DNA of 6,294 bases from Acidobacteriota bacterium (GTDB taxonomy: Bacteria; Acidobacteriota; Vicinamibacteria; Vicinamibacterales; UBA8438). The first letter of the stretch is position 1. The number at the start of each line of letters is the position of its first letter. Below are positions 1 through 5,758 of this stretch, piece by piece. Below the pieces are notes generated by a model, which worked only from the letters and a program-made list of their open reading frames with translations, had not been told where the DNA came from and searched no databases. Where the stretch lies: positions 1-6,294 of the forward strand of contig WTGR01000455.1 in assembly GCA_011523485.1 (NCBI GenBank). Reading direction: 5' to 3'. The position numbers were made by a program, and so were the translations under genes.

Positions 1-2
1 CT

Positions 3-188
3 ACCCGGACCATCCCCCACGGCGTGGTCATCACGCCGGACGGCCGGTACGCGTTCGTCACGCTCGAAGTGGTCGGCAGCGACCCCGGCACGGTCGAGAT
101 CTACGACGTGCCGACGGCCGAGCGGGTCGGCGCCGTCGACATCGGCAAGCAGGCGGGCGGCGTCGCGTTCTGGAAGACGGAAGGGTAA
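3..188 (+). CDS. C-terminal end of a YVTN-type beta-propeller repeat protein (5' partial)
   Basis: Only the last 61 codons are present; the gene enters from the left edge and stops at TAA 186-188. The readable part begins PHGVVITPDGRYAFVT, then a strand with VEIYDV, then VGAVDIGKQAGGVAFW. This is the repeating pattern of YVTN/40-residue beta-propeller blades: G-hydrophobic-hydrophobic-x-PDG-R-x-A-hydrophobic-V, followed by a strand ending in a D and a turn. Such proteins are usually secreted or periplasmic and act as binding or scaffold propellers; the substrate cannot be told from this piece. A signal peptide, if any, lies outside the window. The gene converges on the methyltransferase gene, whose stop is 27 bases away. 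The repeat class is fairly certain, the function unknown. Confidence 0.75.
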   Translation, partial: TRTIPHGVVITPDGRYAFVTLEVVGSDPGTVEIYDVPTAERVGAVDIGKQAGGVAFWKTEG

Positions 189-195
189 GCCGGCG

Positions 196-208
196 GGCCC
201 GATGGGCC
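196..208. terminator. Small GC hairpin between convergent genes, possible terminator
   Basis: GGCCC (196-200) and GGGCC (204-208) form a perfect 5-bp stem with a 3-base GAT loop. It lies in the 27-base gap between the stop of the propeller gene and the stop of the GNAT-methyltransferase gene, where a bidirectional terminator would be expected. A second GGGCC at 211-215 could compete for the same arm. There is no T-run on either side, so intrinsic termination is uncertain. Confidence 0.25.
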
Positions 209-215
209 GCGGGCC

Positions 216-1754
216 TCATCGGCGCGCGCGGCACAAGACGAGTATCTCCTTCGCTCGGTCGTCTTGTTCATCGAGTGCATCGTCCCATCGGCCGGCGCGG
301 ACGAATCTCGTCCACGCGACGTCCAGACCTGCTTCGGCGCACATGGCCTCGATCTCGGCTCTGGAGAACCGTCGGTCGCGAACGATCAGCTCAGCCGGGA
401 GATCCTGTCCCTGGGTGAATTGCTCCTTTCGATACACCACGTTGGCGTCTTCGTCCAGCATGTAGAAGTCAGGGTCGAAGATGTCTCCCGTGGTTTCCAT
501 TATGCGGCTCGGTGGAAGCGCCAGCAGCTTGTTCGGTTCGCGCTGCATCGAGAAAACGTGCCGGGCCCGGCGCTTGGTGAGGGCGAGATTCATCACCGAC
601 ACGAGTGCGCATGCGCCCGGTTTGAGATGACTCGCGAGATTTGCAAGCAGCTCGGTGTTCTCTGCACGGTCGGCATATGTCCCGACCACGTCGTACAGAC
701 AAATCGCGGCATCGAAGCGCTCGTCGAACTTCACTTTCCGGCAGTCGGCTTCCACAAAACGGATTCCGGACACCCTTTGTTGCCGCGCCGCGTTTTCGGC
801 CTTCTCAACGAAGGAAGCCACATAGTCCACGCCGGTCACGCGCACGCCCGATCGCGCCAGCTCGATCGCATGTCTTCCCGCGCCACAGCCGAAATCGAGT
901 ACGGAGTGTCCTGGCTGGAGGCGGCAGTGCTCTAATATCCGTCGACTTTCCGGGGCGGCGTGCCGTGCCCAGAAGTGGTCGTCGTTCACTCGCATCCGGG
1001 AGTACGCCTGCCTGGTGATCTGGTCGGACGCCTCCAGCATGGACGATATCTCCCGCGGGCTCAGCAGGATCTGATCCTGATCGGAGAATGTGAACGCGAA
1101 CCATTCCCATCCTTCTTCAAGAAGGCCCAGTTGCCACGGCTTCCCGTCTGTCGTCGCACGCGTCAACATCTGCGCCAGATCCGAATGATCCAGATGGAAT
1201 TCCGTTCGGATTCGCGACCGGTCGGTGCGAACCTCCAGATCCGTCCCGTCCGTCACATATGGTACGTGGGCGAGTCCGAGCTGGAAGAGTTTTCGGCTGC
1301 TTCTGTGGATGCGAGTCGGCAGGCAGCGGCGCCGGGTCGCTTTCTCGAGCGCCCTCACCGCGTAAGGATTTGCGGTCAGAAGGCCCCACGCGAAATGGTC
1401 GGACAGTCCCCAGATAGAGAACAGCAGCGTCTTGCCCACGTCCTGTCGTCTGTATGCTTCATGGACAACGAGCTGGGTGACCCAGGACACGACGCCGCAG
1501 CGAGCGGCTTTCGCCTGGACGGCGATGGCGTACCCCACGAGCTCGGAGCCGGAACGCGCCAGAGTTATTCGTACGTCCTTGGAGTCCAGCCACTCTCGAA
1601 GTCGTCTCGGCGACAAGCGCACCCGCTTTCCCGGTAGTGGTGACCGGTCGCTCCATAGGCCGTAGTGGTTCGAATACAGGGCCGCGCATTCCTCCAGCAG
1701 GTCCGAGTCGACCAGCGCAAACGACCCCGGCATCCAACTGTAGCCGAGCTTCAT
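216..1754 (-). CDS. Fused GNAT acetyltransferase / class I SAM-dependent methyltransferase
   Basis: This is a 512-residue two-domain protein of unknown substrate. Residues about 12-165 look like a GNAT fold. The strand and acetyl-CoA loop WVTQLVVHEAYRRQDVGKT (91-109) carries Q104-x-x-G107-x-T109, a slightly degenerate form of the Q/RxxGxG/A motif, and N129-P-Y-A-V-R-A-L-E-K is the usual following helix. Residues about 275-400 are a Rossmann methyltransferase: motif I VLDFGCGAGRHAIELA (285-300), the acidic motif II end GVDY (D310), motif III FVEADCRKVKF (334-344) with D337, and CLYDVVGTY (352-360) near the active site. Residues about 166-255 match nothing I know. The C-terminal tail (about 400-512) includes an FSRAEIEAMCAEAGL helix typical of small-molecule methyltransferases. 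The start is ATG 1752-1754 with GGAGG at 1759-1763, 4 bases upstream. The frame stays open far upstream, so a stop does not fix the start, but the residues before it look non-coding. GC is lower than the neighbours (55-62% in four sampled lines against 72-75%), which suggests transfer. It sits 158 bases downstream of the DUF697 gene. Domain calls are firm; substrate and pathway are unknown. Confidence 0.9.
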   Translation of the reverse strand: MKLGYSWMPGSFALVDSDLLEECAALYSNHYGLWSDRSPLPGKRVRLSPRRLREWLDSKDVRITLARSGSELVGYAIAVQAKAARCGVVSWVTQLVVHEAYRRQDVGKTLLFSIWGLSDHFAWGLLTANPYAVRALEKATRRRCLPTRIHRSSRKLFQLGLAHVPYVTDGTDLEVRTDRSRIRTEFHLDHSDLAQMLTRATTDGKPWQLGLLEEGWEWFAFTFSDQDQILLSPREISSMLEASDQITRQAYSRMRVNDDHFWARHAAPESRRILEHCRLQPGHSVLDFGCGAGRHAIELARSGVRVTGVDYVASFVEKAENAARQQRVSGIRFVEADCRKVKFDERFDAAICLYDVVGTYADRAENTELLANLASHLKPGACALVSVMNLALTKRRARHVFSMQREPNKLLALPPSRIMETTGDIFDPDFYMLDEDANVVYRKEQFTQGQDLPAELIVRDRRFSRAEIEAMCAEAGLDVAWTRFVRAGRWDDALDEQDDRAKEILVLCRARR

Positions 1755-1900
1755 CCAACCTCCGTCCGTTGCCTGCTCGATGTAGTGCTGTGCAACACGC
1801 AGCCATGGTACTACGGTGCCGCGTTGCGTCGGGGAAACAGGAACGCGTCGCCAGCGCTTCGGGCCGTGCGGATGGTCGTGCTCTTGCGATGGGTCGGCCC
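1755..1900. other. Intergenic stretch upstream of the GNAT-methyltransferase gene
   Basis: Apart from the Shine-Dalgarno GGAGG (minus strand, 1759-1763) I find no convincing gene here. Several frames are open, as expected from base composition, but none shows recognisable protein sequence. An ATG on the minus strand near 1806 opens an out-of-frame reading of the methyltransferase gene and is not believed. No clear -35/-10 pair could be picked out on the minus strand, though a promoter for the downstream gene would have to be here if it is not read through from the DUF697 gene. Confidence 0.4.
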
Positions 1901-1921
1901 GCCGGCTGAGCTTCAGCCGGC
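1901..1921. terminator. Perfect 9-bp hairpin spanning the stop codon of the DUF697 gene
   Basis: GCCGGCTGA (1901-1909), loop GCT (1910-1912) and TCAGCCGGC (1913-1921) form a perfect 9-bp inverted repeat with a 3-base loop. The stop codon of the minus-strand DUF697 gene (TGA, complement of 1913-1915) sits at the top of one arm. The position at the exact gene end argues for a transcript-end or mRNA-stabilising structure. The minus-strand sequence after it is GC-rich with no U-run, so it is not a classical intrinsic terminator in that direction. Confidence 0.5.
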
Positions 1922-2890
1922 TCTTGCCGAGGGTCCCAGGCGATCGGCCAACGCCTGGCCGGCGGCGCGCACGCGGCGTCCCAGATGTCGTGCGCTGCCG
2001 CTGACGGTGCGTCCCGAGGCCGTCAGCAGTCCCTGCGAGACGCGGCGAGCGCCAGTGCGCACGATGGCGCCGAGCATCCCGCCGGCCTGCACGACCGCCG
2101 CCCGGCGGAGGTTGCGGCGCGGTCGGGACGTAAGCGCCGCGCAATACTGCTTCGCGATCATGGCGACCCGCAGCGTCAGGAACGCGTTCGTGGCGCCGCC
2201 GAGCACGGAGGTGACGAAGACGGTGCTGGCGGTCTGCAGCCCCGGCACGCTCCCCGCCACCGATCCGAACACGCCCGAGACGACCGGCTGGATGTGGTCG
2301 CTGATGTCCATGTCCTCGAGCTCGCCGGCGATGAAGGCGGTTGCGCCGACGTTCGCATACAGGTGGACGATCTCGCGGGCGCCGGGGCGCTGGTGATAGA
2401 CGTGCGCGAGGCGCCAGATCATCTTCGCCTGGACGCCGAGCATGACCAGGGCGTCGAGGCTGCCGTGCTGCGAGACGGCGGTGGCGATGAAGACCTCGGA
2501 TGCGGCCCGCCGGGCCACGTCGTCGGCCCGGACGCCGAGGCGTTCCAGCCCGGTCTCGATCTCCTCCCGGGCGCGGAACGGGCCGGGGCCGGCCAGCTCG
2601 TTGTCCGCCAGGCGCCGGCCGAGCGCCCGCAGATGCCGTTCGAACGCCCGTCCCTCGTCGACGGGAGGGGGCTGGAGCGGCCTGGGCAGCCGGAAGAACA
2701 GAATCAGGGGCACCAGAAAGCAGATGCCGTAGACGGCGAGCAGGAGGCCGAGGACTGCCGTTCCGAGGGTCGGATGGAGCGCGGCGGCGAGCGAGACGAG
2801 CTGGGCGGTCTGGTTCACCACCAGGCCGAGAAACACGACGGTCCCGAGGGCGGTGAGCGCGAACGCGATCCGGGACCACCTTCTCCACAT
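1913..2890 (-). CDS. DUF697 (YcjF-like) membrane protein
   Basis: The protein has 325 residues. Two hydrophobic segments near the N-terminus (about 8-25 and 43-66) are predicted membrane helices, ending in a positively charged RLPRPLQPPP stretch. After a helical, charged region (80-130) comes the recognisable DUF697 core at about 130-195: ATAVSQHGSLDALVMLGVQA, an aromatic and basic helix, then AHVYHQRPGAREIVHLYANV. A glycine- and alanine-rich hydrophobic stretch follows (about 202-250) and then a basic, alanine-rich tail. Layout and length resemble E. coli YcjF (inner membrane, function poorly known), whose partner YcjX is a GTPase-like protein. No P-loop is present here and no ycjX-like gene is in the window. 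The start is ATG 2888-2890; a purine-rich GAGACGAG precedes it but is a weak ribosome site. The gap to the upstream thiolase stop is 84 bases, so co-transcription is possible. The family call is likely, the function unknown. Confidence 0.8.
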   Translation of the reverse strand: MWRRWSRIAFALTALGTVVFLGLVVNQTAQLVSLAAALHPTLGTAVLGLLLAVYGICFLVPLILFFRLPRPLQPPPVDEGRAFERHLRALGRRLADNELAGPGPFRAREEIETGLERLGVRADDVARRAASEVFIATAVSQHGSLDALVMLGVQAKMIWRLAHVYHQRPGAREIVHLYANVGATAFIAGELEDMDISDHIQPVVSGVFGSVAGSVPGLQTASTVFVTSVLGGATNAFLTLRVAMIAKQYCAALTSRPRRNLRRAAVVQAGGMLGAIVRTGARRVSQGLLTASGRTVSGSARHLGRRVRAAGQALADRLGPSARAG

Positions 2891-2974
2891 GGCTCGTCTC
2901 TAGAACCGTGGACGCAGCAACCCCGCCGGTGGTTCCCGCAAGCGGCGAGTCGAGTGGCCGTGGCACCGCGCAGA

Positions 2975-4162
2975 CTACTGGACGCGCTCGACGGCCAGGG
3001 CGACGCCGTTGCCGCCGCCGAGACACAGCGCGGCGACGCCCCGTTTCAGGTTGCGGTTCTTCAGCGCGTAGAGCAGGGTGGTCAGGATGCGTGCGCCGCT
3101 GGCCCCGATCGGATGGCCGAGGGCGACCGCGCCCCCGTTGACGTTCACCTTCGCCGGATCGGCCCCCAGCTCGCGGATGACGGCCAGCGCCTGCGCGGAG
3201 AAGGCCTCGTTGAGCTCGATCAGATCGACGTCGTCCAGCGACCAGCCCACCTTGGCGAGCAGCTTCTGCACCGCCTCGACCGGCGTCATGAGGAGCCACT
3301 TGGCGGGGCGTCCGCTGAACGCCTGCCCGACGATGCGGGCCATCGGGACCACGCCGAGCTCGGCCGCGCGCTCCTCGGCCATGACGACGGTCGCCGCGGC
3401 GCCGTCGTTGACCCCGGGCGCGTTGCCGGCGGTCACCGTGCCGCCGTCCTTCTTGAACGCCGGGCGCAGCCGGGCGAGCGCCCCGGCGGTCGTATCGGGG
3501 CGTACCGCCTCGTCGTACTCGAGCCGGATCGGGTCGCCCCGGCGCTGCGGGATCTCGACCGGCAGGATCTCGTCCTTGAAGAAGCACTCGCGGATGGCGG
3601 TGGCGGCCTTCCGGTGGCTGCCCGCCGCGAAGGCGTCCTGGTCCTCGCGGGTGACGCCGTAGCGTTCGACGACGGCCTCGGCGGCCTCGCCCATGGACCA
3701 GTTCTCGACCGCGCACCAGAGCCCGTCGTGCATCATCGCATCGAGCACCTGTCCGTTGCCCATGCGCATGCCGCCGCGCGCCTTCGGCAGCATGTACGGA
3801 CAGTTGCTCATCGATTCCATGCCCCCGGCGACCGCGACGTCGATGTCGCCGGTGGCGATCCCCTGCGCGGCGAGCATCACCGCCTTGAGCCCGGAGCCGC
3901 AGACCTTGTTGACGGTCAGGGCGCCGACGTGGTCGGGGAGCCCGGCGGCGAGTGCGGCCTGCCGGGCCGGGGCCTGGCCGAGGCCGGCGGAGACGACGTT
4001 GCCCATGATGCACTCGTCCACCGCGTCCGGCTCGATGCCGGCCCGCGACACCGCTTCACGGACGACCCGCGACCCGAGATCCGTCGCCGGCAGGTCCTTC
4101 AGCGCGCCGAGGAACTTGCCGGTCGGCAGCCGTACGGCGCTGGCGATGACCGCTGATCGCAT
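2975..4162 (-). CDS. Acetyl-CoA acetyltransferase (thiolase II, EC 2.3.1.9)
   Basis: This cytoplasmic enzyme condenses two acetyl-CoA to acetoacetyl-CoA (or the reverse) and feeds or drains ketone-body, polyhydroxyalkanoate, isoprenoid or fatty-acid routes. At 395 residues it has the normal family length. All catalytic landmarks are intact: nucleophile C88 in [12 protein letters not shown]318 in LNEAF, H350 in [16 protein letters not shown], and C380 in [10 protein letters not shown]. The N-terminus [20 protein letters not shown] aligns with the usual thiolase opening, which supports ATG 4160-4162. On the minus strand AAGGAG (4172-4177) and GGAGC (4166-4170) lie just upstream, one of them a good ribosome site. 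No other genes of PHB or mevalonate synthesis are nearby, so the pathway cannot be chosen from context. A degradative 3-ketoacyl-CoA thiolase is a less likely alternative. The 5' end is overlapped by the reading frame of the DUF721 gene. Confidence 0.95.
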   Translation of the reverse strand: MRSAVIASAVRLPTGKFLGALKDLPATDLGSRVVREAVSRAGIEPDAVDECIMGNVVSAGLGQAPARQAALAAGLPDHVGALTVNKVCGSGLKAVMLAAQGIATGDIDVAVAGGMESMSNCPYMLPKARGGMRMGNGQVLDAMMHDGLWCAVENWSMGEAAEAVVERYGVTREDQDAFAAGSHRKAATAIRECFFKDEILPVEIPQRRGDPIRLEYDEAVRPDTTAGALARLRPAFKKDGGTVTAGNAPGVNDGAAATVVMAEERAAELGVVPMARIVGQAFSGRPAKWLLMTPVEAVQKLLAKVGWSLDDVDLIELNEAFSAQALAVIRELGADPAKVNVNGGAVALGHPIGASGARILTTLLYALKNRNLKRGVAALCLGGGNGVALAVERVQ

Positions 4163-4454
4163 GATGCTCCGCTCCTTCGCTCGTTACCTCTAGCCTCTTG
4201 ACCAGACCCGTCCCGAGAAGCGCCGCGAGCCGTTCGCGGATCATGCCGCGCGACCGATACGTCGCGCGACGCCACTCGTCGCTCGCCGCGCGCACGAGCA
4301 GGGCGCCGTCCGAGCGCAGCCTCACCGTCGTCGCGCGGGCCATCGCGGCGCCCACCGACGCGGTCCATGCGAAGCGGATCTTGGCGTCGGAGAGCGGCTG
4401 CCGGCGCAACGCGTTGCCGAGCGCCCGCGCGGCGCAATGGCGGGCCGGGGTCAC
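4056..4454 (-). CDS. DUF721 / DciA-like protein (C-terminal end uncertain)
   Basis: As read, the product is 132 residues. Residues about 7-90 fit the DUF721 domain: an N-terminal helix (ALGNALRR), then W30-x-x-x-V-G ([10 protein letters not shown]), a strand [15 protein letters not shown]61 in SDEWRRATY, a helix [11 protein letters not shown] and the closing strand LVKRLEV. The family includes DciA, the bacterial helicase loader/operator that works with DnaB in replication initiation; in this lineage that role is an inference. GTG 4452-4454 is the only sensible start, since the frame runs open into the divergent maf gene beyond it. Residues 91-132 are not domain-like and the frame ends only at TGA 4056-4058, inside the thiolase gene, a 107-base overlap. 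One frame over, TAG (complement of 4190-4192) and TAA (4184-4186) fall just where the domain ends, so a one-base indel would give a normal protein of about 88-90 residues. The domain call is good; the C-terminus is doubtful. Confidence 0.75.
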   Translation of the reverse strand: MTPARHCAARALGNALRRQPLSDAKIRFAWTASVGAAMARATTVRLRSDGALLVRAASDEWRRATYRSRGMIRERLAALLGTGLVKRLEVTSEGAEHHAISGHRQRRTAADRQVPRRAEGPAGDGSRVAGRP

Positions 4455-4463
4455 GTCGCCGAG

Positions 4464-4471
4464 TGTATCAT
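4464..4471 (+). promoter_or_regulatory. Possible -10 element in the divergent maf/DUF721 intergenic gap
   Basis: TATCAT (4466-4471) matches the -10 consensus at five of six positions and is the only AT-rich patch in the 24 bases between the two GTG starts. It places a plausible transcription start at about 4478-4479, the first base of the maf GTG, which would make the mRNA leaderless. No convincing -35 was found. On the minus strand the same patch reads GATACA, a poorer match. Confidence 0.3.
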
Positions 4472-4478
4472 TCGCGCC

Positions 4479-5093
4479 GTGCGCCTCCTGTTGGCCTCCC
4501 GATCGCCGAGGCGTGCGAGGTTGCTGCGCGAGGCGGGCTACGAGATCGACGTCGTTCCGGCCGATGTCGACGAGAGCCGGTTCGATGCCGAACCGCCCCG
4601 GCGATACGTGTCGCGCCTGGCCGCGGCCAAGGCGGCCGCGGTTGCTTCGCGGGCCGGCCGCCGGATCGTGGTGGCGGCCGACACGATCGTCGTGATCGAC
4701 GGCCTGGTGCTCGGCAAGCCGGCCGATCGGCGCGACGCGGCCTCGATGCTGGACCGCCTGTCCGGGCGTACGCACGAGGTGCTGACCGGCGTGGTCGTCG
4801 CCGGCGACGGGCGGCGCCTGGACGCCGTGGAGATGACGCGCGTCACCTTCGCGACGCTGGAGCCCGCGCGCATCGCCTGGTATGCCGGGACCGGCGAGCC
4901 CGACGACAAGGCGGGCGCCTACGCCGTGCAGGGAATAGGGTCGCGCTTCGTCGAGCGGATCGAGGGTTCGTACACCAACGTGGTGGGGCTGCCGGTCGCG
5001 CTGGTCGACCGGTTCGTCCGGCAGCTCGAATCCGATCCACCCTCGGCGCGTCGCGGGAGTTTCGGGCCGGCGAGACTCCCGGCGCGTCCGTAG
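4479..5093 (+). CDS. maf: Maf/YhdE-type nucleoside triphosphate pyrophosphatase
   Basis: Maf proteins hydrolyse non-canonical or pyrimidine nucleoside triphosphates to monophosphates plus pyrophosphate, a nucleotide-pool cleaning role in the cytoplasm; some members also affect septation. The product has 204 residues. Motifs in order are RLLLASRSPRR (2-12), AADTIV with D68, LGKP with K80, the HEVLTGV strand (99-105), the signature GEPDDKAGAYAVQG (139-152) with K144 and Q151, and GSYTNVVGLP (163-172). The EPxDKAG form matches the YhdE (dTTP/UTPase) branch rather than the YceF (m7GTPase) branch. GTG 4479-4481 was chosen because it yields the family N-terminus directly. An in-frame ATG at 4437 would add 14 unrelated residues and overlap the divergent DUF721 start. 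No Shine-Dalgarno precedes the GTG. The last 20 or so residues are an arginine/proline-rich tail beyond the domain. Confidence 0.93.
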   Translation: MRLLLASRSPRRARLLREAGYEIDVVPADVDESRFDAEPPRRYVSRLAAAKAAAVASRAGRRIVVAADTIVVIDGLVLGKPADRRDAASMLDRLSGRTHEVLTGVVVAGDGRRLDAVEMTRVTFATLEPARIAWYAGTGEPDDKAGAYAVQGIGSRFVERIEGSYTNVVGLPVALVDRFVRQLESDPPSARRGSFGPARLPARP

Positions 5094-5109
5094 GGTCGCC
5101 ACGGCCGCG

Positions 5110-5136
5110 GCGCGGGTCGGGGCGCCGGCCCGCCGC
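5110..5136 (+). terminator. Imperfect GC-rich dyad after maf
   Basis: GCGCGGG (5110-5116) can pair with CCCGCCGC (5129-5136) if C5134 is bulged, giving 7 bp around a 12-base loop. It begins 17 bases after the maf stop and ends just before the -35 box of the ccmE promoter, a reasonable place for a terminator. There is no T-run, and in sequence this GC-rich such dyads arise by chance. Confidence 0.2.
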
Positions 5137-5139
5137 GCG

Positions 5140-5168
5140 TTGACGGGCCGCGGTCCGGGCGATATCCT
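5140..5168 (+). promoter_or_regulatory. Sigma70-like promoter for ccmEF
   Basis: TTGACG (5140-5145, five of six to consensus) and TATCCT (5163-5168, four of six) are separated by exactly 17 bases. The start of transcription would be near 5175, leaving a leader of about 29 bases before the ccmE ATG. This is the best consensus promoter in the window and stands out against the GC-rich background. It implies that ccmE and ccmF are transcribed independently of maf. Confidence 0.55.
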
Positions 5169-5203
5169 GTTATGGCGCTGCACGTGCGGAGGATTGAGGA
5201 CCC

Positions 5204-5653
5204 ATGCCTGACAAAGCCGTGAAGATCCTGTTGACCACCGGCATTCTGTGCGCCGCGTTCGCCGGCCTGCTCTGGACGACGATGCAGGAGGGCACGCAGT
5301 ACTACCTGGAGGTCGAGGAAGTGATGGCCGATCCCGCGTCGTGGGACGGCAAGCCGCTGCAGGTGCACGGCTACGCGGCCAACGTGATGCGCCGCCCGAA
5401 GACCCTGGACTACCGCTTCGAGATCGCCGACAGCGTGGAGGGCCGCACGCACGTGCTGAACGCGGTCTACACGGGCATCGTGCCGGACACGTTCGACAAC
5501 CACGCCGAAGTGGTCGCGACCGGCCGGCTCGACGGCGACACGTTCCACATCGACGCGGACGGCATCATGGCCAAGTGCCCGTCGAAGTACGAAGAGAGGC
5601 CCGCGGTCGCGGGCGACTACGTTTCCGGCGCCGGCAGCGCGGCGAGCAACTGA
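5204..5653 (+). CDS. ccmE: CcmE heme chaperone, cysteine-type (CxxxY) variant
   Basis: CcmE binds heme covalently on the periplasmic face of the membrane, taking it from CcmABCD and passing it to CcmF in System I cytochrome c maturation. The product is 149 residues, the usual size. Residues about 7-25 form a single N-terminal membrane anchor (VKILLTTGILCAAFAGLLW). The OB-fold domain follows, with YLEVEEVMADP, GKPLQVHGYA, YRFEIAD and EVVATGRLDGDTFHID. The heme-attachment loop reads IMAKCPSKYEE: C125 and Y129 in a CxxxY arrangement instead of the HxxxY (HDENY type) of E. coli. CxxxY CcmE proteins are known from archaea and some deltaproteobacteria such as Desulfovibrio. The start is ATG 5204-5206, preceded by GGAGG (5188-5192) and the closer GAGGA (5196-5200). 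It is followed 105 bases later by ccmF. Confidence 0.93.
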   Translation: MPDKAVKILLTTGILCAAFAGLLWTTMQEGTQYYLEVEEVMADPASWDGKPLQVHGYAANVMRRPKTLDYRFEIADSVEGRTHVLNAVYTGIVPDTFDNHAEVVATGRLDGDTFHIDADGIMAKCPSKYEERPAVAGDYVSGAGSAASN

Positions 5654-5663
5654 TCGCGGAACG

Positions 5664-5687
5664 CTCGCCGGGAGCCGCCCCGGCGGG
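5664..5687 (+). other. Hairpin in the ccmE-ccmF spacer
   Basis: CGCCGGG (5666-5672) pairs with CCCGGCG (5679-5685) around a 6-base loop, and the stem extends by one G-T wobble and one C-G pair to 9 bp. It begins 11 bases after the ccmE stop, in the 105-base spacer before ccmF. No T-run follows, so it may protect the ccmE mRNA or dampen read-through rather than end transcription. Chance formation in GC-rich sequence is possible. Confidence 0.35.
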
Positions 5688-5758
5688 ACCTCCGCGCGGA
5701 TGGCAGATTCCGCGAGCCCGGTACCGAAATCCGACACCTTGAGATCGAGGTCGTACTG

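Noticed and set aside
264..935. Plus-strand open frame within the methyltransferase gene
   Set aside because: Opposite strand of a conserved methyltransferase domain; no domain, no ribosome site, composition explained by the real gene.
1755..4013. Upstream extension of the GNAT-methyltransferase frame to give a protein of over 1,200 residues
   Set aside because: The extra part overlaps the thiolase and DUF697 genes on the same strand in another frame and is arginine/glycine-rich nonsense; only the part from 1754 down has protein character.
1985..4156. Very long plus-strand open frame opposite the thiolase and DUF697 genes
   Set aside because: It is antisense to two well-supported genes; its translation is rich in R, G, A, H and D with no recognisable domain, as expected from the high GC third positions of the genes on the other strand.
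4437..4478. Longer maf start at ATG 4437
   Set aside because: Adds 14 residues not found in Maf proteins and would overlap the divergent DUF721 start; GTG 4479 gives the family N-terminus exactly.
5654..5758. Possible small gene between ccmE and ccmF
   Set aside because: Only 105 bases, with no start plus ribosome site and no codon bias; the readings are short continuations of shadow frames.
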